Origin: Flagellimonas algicola
Lineage (GTDB): Bacteria > Bacteroidota > Bacteroidia > Flavobacteriales > Flavobacteriaceae
DNA: 64,000 nt
Assembly (NCBI RefSeq): GCF_005937185.1
Contig: NZ_VCNI01000002.1
Coordinates: 1,612,001-1,676,000 of the forward strand
Direction: 5' to 3'
Shown one piece after another: positions 54,906 through 64,000 of the stretch. The notes under the pieces were generated by a model. It searched no databases. It had not been told where the DNA came from and saw only the letters and a program-made list of their open reading frames with translations. The first letter of the stretch is position 1; every line of letters begins with the position of its first letter. A program made the position numbers and the translations under genes.

Positions 54906-56225
54906 TGTTAGAGGCAATAAAAAATTCTGCACGGCATAGTCACCTATTTTCTGTCCTAACCGGTGCCCTTCCTCGGAGTCGTAACGGAAATGGATTCCCA
55001 GATAAATTCTGGACAAGGAAGCTTCCAAGCCCGCATCTGAAAAGCTATCGAAGGAACGGGTTGGGGGATCCATTTTTACTTTTTCGGAGAATGGACCGGC
55101 GCTGTCCACTTCCTCTGTTACCATTACAAAGCTATAATCATATCCCTTCCCTAAAGTGTGTGCCAAAGTTTCCATGGCCGCAGAACTTGCGGTGCCATGC
55201 GCAGAGGGGTATGAAGGGAAGGCATAGGTGTGTTTGTGGAGGTTGTTCCAATCGGGATCAGCTTCCGTATCTGGGTTTTCATCGTTATCGGCCCATCGGA
55301 TTGCCGTATACGGCCGCCAATGGTTGTAGTGGAATTTGTTGTCAAATACATTTATGTAGGCATCATATACAGCCATATTCATAAGGGCGTAAAGGCGTGC
55401 TGCTTCCCATAGATTTAATTCTTCTTTTAGCACCAATTGCCTGACCAGTCGATTATGGGAATTTTCCACAAAATCCTTCCACCACATGGCCAAATGCTCC
55501 TGATCTGTTGTTCGTATTTCATTTTGGGTGCCGCCAACTTCCTTTACCTCATTAAAAGCCTTGGTATAAGCCTCACTTTGGATATCGGGCGGAGGTGGAG
55601 ATCGAAAATGATCAGGCGCGGGTAGCATAAATGGCTCCGCTTTTGCCCAGCCTGAACCAAAAATAAAACCTTCAGGAGTTCCACTATGCTCGTTGAACTC
55701 TGCATAGACACCGGGCGCCATAGGATGCCAAGTATATTCAGCTGCACCATCCCAAGCATCTTGATGGCGTTTTTGTAGAATAGCATTTACCGATTTTTCA
55801 GCAAGCACTTTGGCGTTGGAATATGGATTTTCGGGATCTGGGAGCCAAAGATGAAGTTCTGCATCAAATTGATCTTTTTTATCAGGATATTGCGCAGTTG
55901 CCACAAGATATGCAGCGTAAGCAGCAGTTGCCAAAGGGTCTCCTTGCCCTTTCGATTCAGAAAATGCATAGGTACCATAGACTGGTGAAATTGAATTTAG
56001 GGCATCATGAATGGCAATATGCATCATGGAAATTGTCCGAAGCCCTTTCAGGGTAAGCAATCCATCCTCTTCCACGGCAACTTCCATCACTTTTTGATTC
56101 CAGTTATTGAGTACTTCTGGTCCGTACTCGGCAATGCTAATCTTTTTTTCTGCGCAACCATGCCATAAAATTGCACAAACGGCAATAACTGAAAACTTAG
56201 ATAAAGATGAGATTGGTTTTTTCAT
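54888..56225 (-). CDS. Vanadium-dependent haloperoxidase-family protein (PAP2 fold)
   Basis: 445 aa with a lipoprotein-like start (ILWHGCAEKK). All three vanadate/phosphate motifs of the family are present: KFHYNHWRP (K-x6-RP), PSYPSAHG (PSxxSxHG) and SRIYLGIHFRYD (SR-x5-H-x3-D). Such enzymes use vanadate to oxidise halides with peroxide, or are acid phosphatases; the bacterial group is mostly untested. It would act in the periplasm. The marine-type organism makes halide use plausible but not proven. Confidence 0.93.
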   Translation of the reverse strand: MKKPISSLSKFSVIAVCAILWHGCAEKKISIAEYGPEVLNNWNQKVMEVAVEEDGLLTLKGLRTISMMHIAIHDALNSISPVYGTYAFSESKGQGDPLATAAYAAYLVATAQYPDKKDQFDAELHLWLPDPENPYSNAKVLAEKSVNAILQKRHQDAWDGAAEYTWHPMAPGVYAEFNEHSGTPEGFIFGSGWAKAEPFMLPAPDHFRSPPPPDIQSEAYTKAFNEVKEVGGTQNEIRTTDQEHLAMWWKDFVENSHNRLVRQLVLKEELNLWEAARLYALMNMAVYDAYINVFDNKFHYNHWRPYTAIRWADNDENPDTEADPDWNNLHKHTYAFPSYPSAHGTASSAAMETLAHTLGKGYDYSFVMVTEEVDSAGPFSEKVKMDPPTRSFDSFSDAGLEASLSRIYLGIHFRYDSEEGHRLGQKIGDYAVQNFLLPLTEKGGQ

Positions 56226-56472
56226 GTCTTCGCGGATTTAATCGCAATCGTATCTCGTCAAATTTCCATGGGTAAACTGAATGGAAAACGAGGACGTATG
56301 ATGCGTTGGTATTAATAAATAAGGGGGAAGACTTCTAGAAACTAAATTACGTTAAAATTCTAATAGCCAACACTATAATTTCATTTTTGGACATTTTTAA
56401 TGTGTCCTCTGCTAAATATTAGCAAAATGAAAAACGGCAGTGGTGAAGATTCCAAGTCCCTGCGAGAAATAT

Positions 56473-57291
56473 CTAGTTCGGAGCCGATTCTCGATAATCA
56501 GGAACCAATTGACCATCCATCCAACTCAATTCCCGGATTTCTACTGTGGTCTTGGTCCAATGGGTAGACTCGTCGAAAATTTCACCTTGTTCTTTTTTGA
56601 ACAGGATTTTGTCCGGAAGCCCGCCGGCGTCATCAGGAAAGATAAATTGTTCTGCGTGGAAGTACACCCCAGCATCCGAAACTTGCGAAAGGGCAGCTAC
56701 ATCTTTAAGCTCACCATTTTGAACAAAAAGATAAATACCACCCCCATCTTCGCCGCAGGCTTCCGAAAAGTAGTCGACATATAGCATGCCGTCCAGGCCG
56801 GTGATACCCTTGTCGTCAAACGTTTTTATCTCAAAATGCGAGTTCGATAGGGAAATTTTCTTTTCATCATATTTCCCGTTCATTACATTTCGTATGTTCA
56901 GATAAATTCTATCTCCCTCTTTTGAGTAGGCGAAATAGTAGTTTTCACCGTTCAGCGTTTTTCGTTCCAAGGATAGCAGTCCTCCTAGGACATAACCGGT
57001 GACGCCATCATCATATTTTACTTTGTAAAAAGGAGAGTCAAAACCTTTATAGGGCCAGGAGAAATTGGTCTTTTCCACAATTTCTACCCATTCCCCAATT
57101 TTGAGGAGCTCCAAAACCTTGGATTCCGCACTAGGGGAGGTTCTAAGTTTCACATCATTACCAAAAACATATACCTTTTGTCCTGATTGAAAGGAACATT
57201 CTTCCTGAGGACAATGAATTCTATTTTGTGCATGTGTAAAAAGGAGAGTAAATAGGGTGGTTAGGGCCGTGATTAGAAATTTTGCTTTCAT
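56473..57291 (-). CDS. Exported SH3-like domain protein
   Basis: 272 aa with signal peptide (LFTLLFTHAQ). The N-terminal 75 residues after it are SH3b-like (KVYVFGNDVKLRTSPSAESK, WVEIVEKTNFSW, VTGYVLGGLLSL). The rest is beta-rich and unrecognised, with one acidic Gly segment (ACGEDGGGIYLFVQ). Probably periplasmic. The 247 bp downstream of the haloperoxidase start side hold no gene. Confidence 0.8.
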   Translation of the reverse strand: MKAKFLITALTTLFTLLFTHAQNRIHCPQEECSFQSGQKVYVFGNDVKLRTSPSAESKVLELLKIGEWVEIVEKTNFSWPYKGFDSPFYKVKYDDGVTGYVLGGLLSLERKTLNGENYYFAYSKEGDRIYLNIRNVMNGKYDEKKISLSNSHFEIKTFDDKGITGLDGMLYVDYFSEACGEDGGGIYLFVQNGELKDVAALSQVSDAGVYFHAEQFIFPDDAGGLPDKILFKKEQGEIFDESTHWTKTTVEIRELSWMDGQLVPDYRESAPN

Positions 57292-57401
57292 ATCGTGTCA
57301 AATTTAAGATGAAGACAGCCCAAATGGGTGTTATCTTATATACGGAGCAAAATGTTAAAATGGTTTATCAAATGTCCCTACAGCCCGTGGAAACTAATGG
57401 G

Positions 57402-57442
57402 ATAAAAAAAAAGAAGCCCCGTCCATGGCAAGGCGGGGCTTC
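57402..57442 (-). terminator. Terminator after the Spy-like gene
   Basis: GAAGCCCCG and CGGGGCTTC pair around a 12-bp loop; on the minus strand the stem is followed by nine T (57404-57412 on the plus strand as A run). It lies 19 bp after the stop of the Spy-like gene. Confidence 0.9.
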
Positions 57443-57460
57443 TAAAATCAACAAAAAACA

Positions 57461-57907
57461 CTATCCTCTTCTTCCCTTCTCCTGCATTTTCTTTTTGCCG
57501 TTCATTCTTTTTCCTAGCGCTAACTTTTTCCAGGTTTTGTATTGTTCTTCGGACAATACTTCCTTCATTTTTTGGTGATGGGCGATTTGACGATCCAATC
57601 GCGCATTTTCCAAGGCATAACGTTCGTCCGCCGTGGGTTTTTTAAAGGTGCCACTTTCCTTTTTTTCTTGGAACTCCTCGTGCTTGGCCTTTCTAAACTC
57701 AGCCTGTTCCAAGTTAATGGCCATGACCTGTTGTTCTTGACGGCTTGTTAGGTCAAGTGCAAGAATAAGCTTTTTGGTATGGAGCGTAGCCAGCTGCTCG
57801 GCCGTCATGTCCGCTTTGATTTTTTTCCCCATCCTAGAATCCTGATGTCGCTGTGCTATCGCTCCAACAGAGGTCAACAACACTACAAATACTACTAATC
57901 GTTTCAT
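57461..57907 (-). CDS. Spy/CpxP-like periplasmic protein
   Basis: 148 aa, mostly helical and charged, with signal peptide (LLTSVGAIAQ). ILALDLTSRQEQQVMAIN and KEVLSEEQYKTWKK are LTxxQ-type repeats as in Spy/CpxP chaperones. The tail is basic (GKRMNGKKKMQEKGRRG). A chaperone or envelope-stress role is expected from the family. Confidence 0.85.
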   Translation of the reverse strand: MKRLVVFVVLLTSVGAIAQRHQDSRMGKKIKADMTAEQLATLHTKKLILALDLTSRQEQQVMAINLEQAEFRKAKHEEFQEKKESGTFKKPTADERYALENARLDRQIAHHQKMKEVLSEEQYKTWKKLALGKRMNGKKKMQEKGRRG

Positions 57908-58012
57908 ATGCTTAAATTTTTAATGATTTGGTTATTGGACATAACTTGCGCCCAATGGTTTAATAACCAAGTATCATTTATGAAGCTTTTAAGAATTGGA
58001 TTGGTAGTTGAC

Positions 58013-58201
58013 CTACTTGGAAGTTTTTAAAGACTCTTCTGAGGAATCATTGTTCTCCAAGGAATCTGCGAACTGCGTTTCAGCCACTTCTTCATTTAGG
58101 ATTTGTTGCTGAAATTCTTCGTACTGTTCTACACCATAATAGATGGTGGATGAAATCAGAAAAGCGCAGAAATAAAGAAGACTTTTGATTTTGTAGGTCA
58201 T
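58013..58201 (-). CDS. Small single-helix membrane protein
   Basis: 62 aa: one hydrophobic segment (LLYFCAFLISSTIYYGV) followed by an acidic, Ser-rich tail. Not recognised. It has an ATG start and 174 bp of gene-free sequence on its 3' side up to the metalloprotease gene. It could be a small regulatory or structural envelope protein. Confidence 0.5.
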   Translation of the reverse strand: MTYKIKSLLYFCAFLISSTIYYGVEQYEEFQQQILNEEVAETQFADSLENNDSSEESLKTSK

Positions 58202-58374
58202 GATTTTAGGATTTGGGATTACTAAAATAGGGAAACCATTAGCGTGTTTCCACGATATGTTGTGAAAATAGCATTTTTAGATGTGAATCAGATAAAATGT
58301 ATGGTATAATCGATAAAATGCATGGTTTACCGAAAATCCATCAAAGCTTGTATTATATTCCTACAAAGACCCTT

Positions 58375-60873
58375 CTATTTTGGGTCTAGAATCGCGTCAA
58401 TGCGCTCCAAGGCATCTTGAAGATGATACCTGCTCATACGATCGGAAATTCTACCGAGCCCATTTCTGATATCCCTTTTTAGATTACCAAGCTCTGCCCT
58501 AGCCACAGAACGAATATCGGACTGGCTGGTATTGATTATGGTAGATTTACGATAACCCCCAAAATCCGGAAGCTTGCCCTGATTTCCAGCGGTCATTAGA
58601 TACTCCAATCGATCTATATGGGCTTTTTGAAGATTTCTTCTGTAGGTATCAATGGCCCTTCCGCTTCGGGTTTCTGACCAAATTCCACTTCGTAGATCTT
58701 GCATCATTTCCAACACACCGTAGGCATTGGAACCATTTATGGTCTCATTTTCAATAAGACGTGCCATTTTTCCTAAATGCAGGATGGTGTTCAAATATCG
58801 AACTTGGGTGGAACGGATATTCTCCACGGATCCAGAATATTGAATCTTATTGAAAATGTCCTGATCTATTAGCCAATCGGGAGTTTTAAACAATTGCTCT
58901 TGGATAAAGGCCATGCAATTTTTCTGATGTTCCTTGGACACATGGGTGTACACCGCCCCTTCTTGATCCGCCGTTTTATGGTGCTCATAAACCCCACCAA
59001 TATTATTGGAAACATGACCCATATATCTTCTGTATTGGGCCACTACTTGACCGTACAGAGTTTCCAGGTCATCATAATTTTCCCCATCCTCTGTAGTCCA
59101 TTGGGCCAGATTGGGTACGATTCGTTTTAAGTTTTCAATGCCATATAGACTGGCTTTAATAGCATCGTCACCTAAATCCTCAGTTTGGGAACTGGGGTCG
59201 TGGATGTCACCTACTTGTTGATGCCCGAAGCGATACATAGGGTCGTTTTCATGGGCACGTATCCAGCTGTTCAGAATGGGTTTCTCATCCGTTGCCGATT
59301 TGTCCAAAATGGGTTTGTATCCCCATTTAATGGCGTATTTGTCATAAACCCCAATATTGGGCATTAATGCAACATCGCCATCACCAGGTTGTGCCACATA
59401 ATTGAATCGTGCATAATCCATAATGGATGGAGCAGTGCCATATTTTTTAGTAAAGGAAGCGGAACGCAGAGAATCTACAGGATAGGCAACACTACTTCCC
59501 ATGTTGTGGGGCAAACCAAGCGTATGCCCAACTTCGTGTGCAGACACAAAACGAATCAACCTACCCATGATATCATCCTTAAAGGCAACACCTTGTGCAT
59601 CTGGATTTATGGTTGCGGTCTGCACAAAGAACCAGTTGCGCAGAAGGGTCATTACGTTATGGTACCAATTGATATCCGATTCCAAAATCTCCCCACTTCG
59701 CGGATCACTAACGTGTGGGCCGTTTGCATTGGGAATAGGGGAGGCCAAATAGCGGACCACAGAATACCGAACATCCTCCGGTGACCATTCGGGGTCTTCT
59801 TCTGGAGTTGGAGGTTCTTTCGCCAAAATGGCATTTTTAAACCCAGCCGCTTCAAAGGCCACTTGCCAGTCCTCAATACCTTGTTTTATATAAGGAAGCC
59901 ATTTTTTAGGGGTAGCGCGATCCACATAATATATAATGGGCTTCTTAGGTTCTACCAATTCTCCAGCCTTGTATTTTTCTATGTCCTCGGGTTTCACCTC
60001 CAAACGCCAACGATCCAAATAGCGAACCGTTTTGCTTTCCTGGGCATCCAGCCCGTAGTCTACTTGTCCGCGGGCAAACCAACCTACGCGCTCATCAAAG
60101 TATCTACGTTTCATAGGTTCCTTGGGCAACAGAATCATGGAATTGTTGATTTCTATGGAAATGGAACCCAGACTCTGATTACTGGGAGCTTCCTTGGCAA
60201 AATAGGTCTTTACATGCCGAGCTTCCACATTTAGCGGATAACTTTTGAGGGTCTCAATATAACTTCGTTCCCCATCCAATCGGCTTACTTTAAACTGTTT
60301 GCGACGGCCTTCCGGCAAGCCAAGAGAATTGACATCTTTGGTAAACAAAGGATCCACCTCAATGACTGTTGCTGGGTTTAAGGAATCTTTTTCATTAAAG
60401 GCCTTGATGTTGAATGCAAAAAGCACCGGTTCAAAATTGGAATTGACCACCGCTTCATGAATGGGTAGTGAATCTGCTGCCACATTCCCATAGGAAACCA
60501 CCCGCAATAGTACTTTTTTAGGTTTTTTCTCCCATCGCAATACCTGGGTATTAATTTTTCCACCGCCAAAACCAAGGCCGGTGGCAGTTTTGGAGATTCG
60601 GCTCACCATCAGCATTTCCCTATTAAATAAGGAATCAGGGATTTCGTAGAAATGCTTGTCGTCTACCTTGTGTACCTTAAACAAACCGTCATCGGTTTTA
60701 GCTTCTTTGGTGATTACCTTATCATAAGGCTTAATATCCCCATTTTTGGGTTTATCGTTACTTTTTTGTTCGGTGTTCTTCTTTTTCTTTTTGAACAATT
60801 GGGCTTCTGCAGTTTGGAACGAGCCCATTACTAAGAGGAGTAATAGTACTTTGGGAAGTAATTTTTGATTCAT
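58375..60873 (-). CDS. Zinc-dependent metalloprotease (DUF5117/DUF5118 group)
   Basis: About 832 aa from ATG 60873 (longer frame to 60906). Signal peptide (VLLLLLVMGSFQTAEA), a Lys-rich stretch, then the large extracytoplasmic region. The metzincin zinc motif is HEVGHTLGLPH (HExxHxxGxxH) near residue 460, with a later Met-turn candidate SIMDYARF. Such enzymes are periplasmic or secreted and common in Bacteroidota; the substrate is unknown. It is a single gene with its own promoter region. Confidence 0.93.
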   Translation of the reverse strand: MNQKLLPKVLLLLLVMGSFQTAEAQLFKKKKKNTEQKSNDKPKNGDIKPYDKVITKEAKTDDGLFKVHKVDDKHFYEIPDSLFNREMLMVSRISKTATGLGFGGGKINTQVLRWEKKPKKVLLRVVSYGNVAADSLPIHEAVVNSNFEPVLFAFNIKAFNEKDSLNPATVIEVDPLFTKDVNSLGLPEGRRKQFKVSRLDGERSYIETLKSYPLNVEARHVKTYFAKEAPSNQSLGSISIEINNSMILLPKEPMKRRYFDERVGWFARGQVDYGLDAQESKTVRYLDRWRLEVKPEDIEKYKAGELVEPKKPIIYYVDRATPKKWLPYIKQGIEDWQVAFEAAGFKNAILAKEPPTPEEDPEWSPEDVRYSVVRYLASPIPNANGPHVSDPRSGEILESDINWYHNVMTLLRNWFFVQTATINPDAQGVAFKDDIMGRLIRFVSAHEVGHTLGLPHNMGSSVAYPVDSLRSASFTKKYGTAPSIMDYARFNYVAQPGDGDVALMPNIGVYDKYAIKWGYKPILDKSATDEKPILNSWIRAHENDPMYRFGHQQVGDIHDPSSQTEDLGDDAIKASLYGIENLKRIVPNLAQWTTEDGENYDDLETLYGQVVAQYRRYMGHVSNNIGGVYEHHKTADQEGAVYTHVSKEHQKNCMAFIQEQLFKTPDWLIDQDIFNKIQYSGSVENIRSTQVRYLNTILHLGKMARLIENETINGSNAYGVLEMMQDLRSGIWSETRSGRAIDTYRRNLQKAHIDRLEYLMTAGNQGKLPDFGGYRKSTIINTSQSDIRSVARAELGNLKRDIRNGLGRISDRMSRYHLQDALERIDAILDPK

Positions 60874-61140
60874 TTGAAATCGGTTTGGTGTAATCAACGG
60901 CCCCAAAGAACCTAAAAAAGAGGAAAATAGACTGTTAAATAATTACTAACTCTGAATTTTTTGGAACAATGCACCAACCTTCGGGAATCCTGAATTTTAC
61001 TGATGGTTTGGCTTGAAACCCTACTTATAGCTGGGCTGAAGGGATATCAGTTTTTCCTTAAAATTTCCAAAAAGCTGTAACAATTTAGAATTGTAGTAGT
61101 CTTATAAGCATATATCATCAATCAAAAAATTCAATCAAAA

Positions 61141-61872
61141 ATGAACAAGTTATTAATCATTTACGGCTGCGTCCTCTTAAGTAGTTCCGCCGTAGCAAAC
61201 GACCAGCAAAGTACCCATGCTGTTGTAGAAACACAAACCGAACAGCTCAGTACGTTTGAGAACAATGTAACGCTACTTCAAATAGGTAGCGATTTAAATG
61301 AGGCGACCTCAAGATATTATGATATTTGGAGTGAAGGGGCCTTTGAACTTAATTTGAACGAAATAGAGTTCTTGGAAGAAGATGTGGAAGTTGATCTTGG
61401 CTTTGACACCTCGGATTATCTTCCATCGGATTTTAATCCCTATGAAACCTATTTTGATTTGAATTCCATTATATACATCGAAGAAGAAACCGAATTGCAA
61501 TTGGATTTTGACTCCAGTACGCACTTACCAGAGGGATTTGACCCCTATTCGGAAATCGTAGATGTACATTCCATCAATTATATGGAGGAAGAGGATTTAG
61601 ATCTTGGTTTTAATACGCAGGATTATCTTCCAGAAGGTTTTACACCTTATGAAGCGTATATCGATTTAAATGCCATCCCATATATAGAAACTGAAATTGA
61701 GTTGGAATTGGGTAATGGTTTTGAACATACCCTTCCTGAAGGATTTGATCCTTATACAGATGTTTTGGAAGTGACTTCCATCAACTATGTGGAAGAGGAA
61801 AACATAGCATTGGGTTTTGATACCGCAGCGTATCTCCCAGAAAACTTTGACCCCTATTCTAGGGTTGATTAG
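61141..61872 (+). CDS. Secreted acidic tandem-repeat protein (YLPEGFDPY family), five repeats
   Basis: 243 aa with a signal peptide (LLSSSAVA). From about residue 75 the protein consists of five units of about 34 residues, each with an acidic start (YIEEETELQLDFD, YMEEEDLDLGFN) and the core YLPEGFDPY or a variant (YLPSDFNPY, HLPEGFDPY, YLPENFDPY), then a short DLNSI or DVHSIN link. Very acidic, nearly no Cys. I do not know a function; the fold may be a repeat filament or a calcium-binding coat. A related two-repeat gene follows 354 bp downstream. Confidence 0.8.
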   Translation: MNKLLIIYGCVLLSSSAVANDQQSTHAVVETQTEQLSTFENNVTLLQIGSDLNEATSRYYDIWSEGAFELNLNEIEFLEEDVEVDLGFDTSDYLPSDFNPYETYFDLNSIIYIEEETELQLDFDSSTHLPEGFDPYSEIVDVHSINYMEEEDLDLGFNTQDYLPEGFTPYEAYIDLNAIPYIETEIELELGNGFEHTLPEGFDPYTDVLEVTSINYVEEENIALGFDTAAYLPENFDPYSRVD

Positions 61873-62226
61873 GTAGGATGTAATTTTCATTTTACAAATT
61901 TTTGAGTTAGTTAGTTAAGAAAAGCCCTCGGTTCCGAGGGCTTTTTGATTGCCTTAAGGTTTTTGCTTCTTGAATTAGGATATTTCCCCTGCTTAACAAA
62001 AAAATAACACAAAAATCGACCAAGTGTAAATGGCAAAAAAAAGCATTTAACACTATCAATCTGACAAAATTTATTGCCCGATATTACAGGGTTCGCAACT
62101 GGTAAATTGAGTTTTTGACAACTCCATTATTACCCTCGTTTAACCCTTTCGTTAACAAAAAACTAATTGTAATAATCTTCACAATATGTGGTTATATCTT
62201 TGTCCTATAATTAAAAAACGACGGTT
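61873..62226. other. Gap between the two repeat-protein genes
   Basis: About 350 bp without a gene. It contains the 18-bp match TTTTTGAGTTAGTTAGTT shared with the 3' region of the second gene, the terminator at 61921-61948, an AT-rich stretch, and a candidate promoter element TATCTTTG at 62195-62202 that fits TAnnTTTG before the second gene. Nothing else is seen. Confidence 0.7.
61921..61948 (+). terminator. Terminator after the five-repeat gene
   Basis: AAAAGCCCTCGG-TT-CCGAGGGCTTTT is a perfect 12-bp stem followed by a T run. It lies 49 bp after the stop of the repeat gene. Confidence 0.95.
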
Positions 62227-62529
62227 ATGAAAATCAGAAATATATTAGTAACACTTTTCGCTATAGGCACTATTTTTGCCGCCGCGAACAATAAAAAGAG
62301 CGTTGCTCCCGTGGAGCATTTTGACGTAAGTACCTTGGTATTTATTGAAGAAGAAAAAGATCTTGGACTAGGATTTGATACCACCCAATATCTTCCTGAA
62401 AATTTTGACCCTTATAGTGGTGAATTTTCACTTGAGGCAATCAATTTTATGGATGCATGTGATGAGATAGAATTAGGATTTGATACTTCCGAATATCTGC
62501 CGGAAGGATTTGATCCGTATATACAATAA
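62227..62529 (+). CDS. Secreted acidic repeat protein (YLPEGFDPY family), two repeats
   Basis: 100 aa with signal peptide (TLFAIGTIFAAA). Two units of the repeat seen in the upstream gene: IEEEKDLGLGFDTTQYLPEN and EIELGFDTSEYLPEGFDPY. It is a paralogue, and its 3' sequence (TTTTTGAGTTAGTTAGTT plus a terminator of similar type) matches that of the first gene, pointing to a duplication that included the untranslated end. Function unknown. Confidence 0.82.
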   Translation: MKIRNILVTLFAIGTIFAAANNKKSVAPVEHFDVSTLVFIEEEKDLGLGFDTTQYLPENFDPYSGEFSLEAINFMDACDEIELGFDTSEYLPEGFDPYIQ

Positions 62530-62575
62530 AGTTAGTTTCATACTATTTTTTTGAGTTAGTTAGTTTAGTTTGTTG

Positions 62576-62606
62576 AAAGCCTCTCCAGTTGGAGGGGCTT
62601 TTGTTT
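62576..62606 (+). terminator. Terminator after the two-repeat gene
   Basis: AAAGCCTCTCC-AGTT-GGAGGGGCTTTTG with a T run is a strong hairpin. It also lies at the end of the convergent permease gene. Confidence 0.92.
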
Positions 62607-64000
62607 TTAAAACAACAAGGGAATAACAAATTGAAATACCAAAATCAGCAAGCCTACAGCAATTAAGTTAAGTATTACACCAACTCTTGCCATTTGCGGA
62701 ACTTTTACATAACCGCTGGCAAAGACAATTGCGTTGGGGGGTGTGGCCATGGGGAGCATAAATGCACAGCTACTGGCAATGGTAACCGGTATCAACAAAT
62801 AAAGAATTGGAATATCCAGTCCAATGGCAATTCCTGCAACTACAGGTATCAACACGGCCACGAGTGCCACATTACTCATCAATTCGGTCATAAACAGCAT
62901 AAGTGCAATCAACAAAGAAGCGGTAAGCAAAATGCTTATTTCACTAGTCGCTATGGCACCAGCCACTAAATCTACAATTCCGCTGGAAGACATCCCTTTG
63001 GCCAGGGCCAGTCCCCCTCCAAAAAGAATTAAGATACCCCAAGCTAGTTTAGAGGTGTCTTTCCATTGAATGATAAAATCCCCTTTTTTAAGATTATAGG
63101 GAACCGCGAAAAGCGCAATGGCCGCAAAAATGCTGATCATGGTATCCGAGAGTCCAAGTTTTGGGAAAATACTATTGATCAAGGCCCTAAAAATCCATAG
63201 GAAAACAGTGATTCCAAAAATGACCAATACCAGTTTTTCCTTACCAGAAGTTGGCCCCAATTTTGCCAATTCAGTTTGGATAACTTCTTTGGAAGCATTG
63301 AATTGAAGATCTCTATTGGGATACATCCATTTGACCAAGACCACATAACAAATCCCGATCATGAGGATGGAAAAAGGTAATCCAATGGTCATCCATTTTA
63401 GAAATGAGATTTCGGTGTTGTATTCATTTTCCAAAAGCCCGATCAGTACTGAATTGGGAGGTGTCCCAATAACGGTAGCAATCCCCCCGGCATTGGCTGA
63501 AAAGGCAATACCCAACATGACACTTAGGGCAAAGTTTCTATCGTTTTTGGTATATCCATCCTCATCATTGATCAATAAATTAATGACAGACAGGGCAATG
63601 GGAAGCATAACCACCGTACTGGCCGTGTTGCTGATCCACATACTTAAAGCTCCTGTGGCAATCATAAAGCCCAAAACCACCCTATCGGGTGTAGTGCCTG
63701 TCAATCGAATAATGTTAAGGGCAATTCTTTTATGAAGATTGACCTTTTCCAACGCCAAAGCCATTACAAATCCACCAAAAAACAGAAAAATAATGGGACT
63801 GCCGTAATTGGCACCTACCTCTGCAATGGGTAAAACCTTTGCTAGGGGAAATAGAAGCAGGGGCAAAAGGGCAGTAACCGAAATGGAAACGGCTTCGGTG
63901 ATCCACCAGATCAACATCCAAAGGGCAACGGCAATTACAGGGTCACCTTTTTCTGATACAAGTTCAATAGGTAGGAATGTCAATAGAAGGTAGGCAATTG
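62607..64000 (-). CDS. SLC13/DASS-family sodium:anion symporter, N-terminus cut by window edge
   Basis: At least 464 residues; the frame is open to the right edge, and the codons just before the apparent start read IAYLLL, so the real start is outside. Many hydrophobic helices. The two SNT-type motifs of DASS carriers are ISNTASTVVMLP and MATPPNAIVFASG. Members move succinate, other dicarboxylates or sulphate with sodium. The substrate is unknown. Convergent with the repeat-protein gene. Confidence 0.9.
   Translation of the reverse strand, partial: IAYLLLTFLPIELVSEKGDPVIAVALWMLIWWITEAVSISVTALLPLLLFPLAKVLPIAEVGANYGSPIIFLFFGGFVMALALEKVNLHKRIALNIIRLTGTTPDRVVLGFMIATGALSMWISNTASTVVMLPIALSVINLLINDEDGYTKNDRNFALSVMLGIAFSANAGGIATVIGTPPNSVLIGLLENEYNTEISFLKWMTIGLPFSILMIGICYVVLVKWMYPNRDLQFNASKEVIQTELAKLGPTSGKEKLVLVIFGITVFLWIFRALINSIFPKLGLSDTMISIFAAIALFAVPYNLKKGDFIIQWKDTSKLAWGILILFGGGLALAKGMSSSGIVDLVAGAIATSEISILLTASLLIALMLFMTELMSNVALVAVLIPVVAGIAIGLDIPILYLLIPVTIASSCAFMLPMATPPNAIVFASGYVKVPQMARVGVILNLIAVGLLILVFQFVIPLLF

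Overview
This window is chromosomal DNA from a marine-type member of the Flavobacteriaceae (Bacteroidota). Evidence: a SusC/SusD pair, GSCFA, DUF4230, DUF5522, DUF6090 and DUF6607 proteins, a HmuY/TonB-receptor pair, promoters of the TTTG-N19-TAnnTTTG kind, few Shine-Dalgarno sequences, and dispersed Flavobacteria-style palindromes. The gene style recalls Muricauda/Flagellimonas-like genera, but the genus is a guess.

Layout. 1-3.8 kb: the end of a SusC porin gene, a SusD gene broken by one in-frame stop, and an organophosphate-type MFS transporter. 4.0-7.9 kb: an accessory stretch with a serine recombinase, an orphan lipoprotein, an unrecognised 287-aa gene and a tyrosine recombinase beside an initiator tRNA gene whose 5' part is repeated 110 bp away. 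8.0-12.2 kb: a sodium:alanine symporter and the ribosome-assembly GTPases Era and Der. 12.2-20.1 kb: penicillin-binding protein 1C with a giant alpha-2-macroglobulin lipoprotein. 20.3-24.9 kb: small exported proteins and a minus-strand run of M23 peptidase, MerR, LemA and two TPM proteins. 25-35.4 kb: alaS, DUF6090, GSCFA and DUF4230 genes; an aromatic amino acid hydroxylase divergent from an Lrp/AsnC regulator, with four phased operator-like repeats between them; then an ACC-deaminase-like PLP enzyme and a glucosaminidase/LysM lipoprotein. 35.5-37.4 kb: hemL and a small DUF559 gene flanked by inverted structured repeats.

37.4-54.9 kb is rich in regulators (three AraC, two TetR) paired with redox or detoxification enzymes: a thioredoxin-reductase-like flavoprotein, an alpha/beta hydrolase under a TetR palindrome, an SDR under a second TetR palindrome, a VOC protein and an NmrA-like protein. 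Inside it lies a probable haem/iron uptake locus (HmuY, TonB receptor, and divergent DUF6607 plus covalent-FMN-type protein). 54.9-61 kb: vanadium haloperoxidase-family enzyme, an SH3-like protein, a Spy-like protein and a metzincin metalloprotease. 61.1-62.6 kb: two related secreted acidic repeat proteins built on a YLPEGFDPY-type motif. The right edge cuts an SLC13/DASS permease.

The most interesting signal is a repeat family: a DUF559 endonuclease-like gene bounded by inverted double-hairpin ends, plus a gene-less inverted pair of the same ends 4.2 kb away. In that pair the inner hairpin changes sequence but keeps its pairing. This resembles the REP/RAYT arrangement but with a different protein. 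Second is the tandem pair of YLPEGFDPY repeat genes, which also share 3' untranslated sequence.
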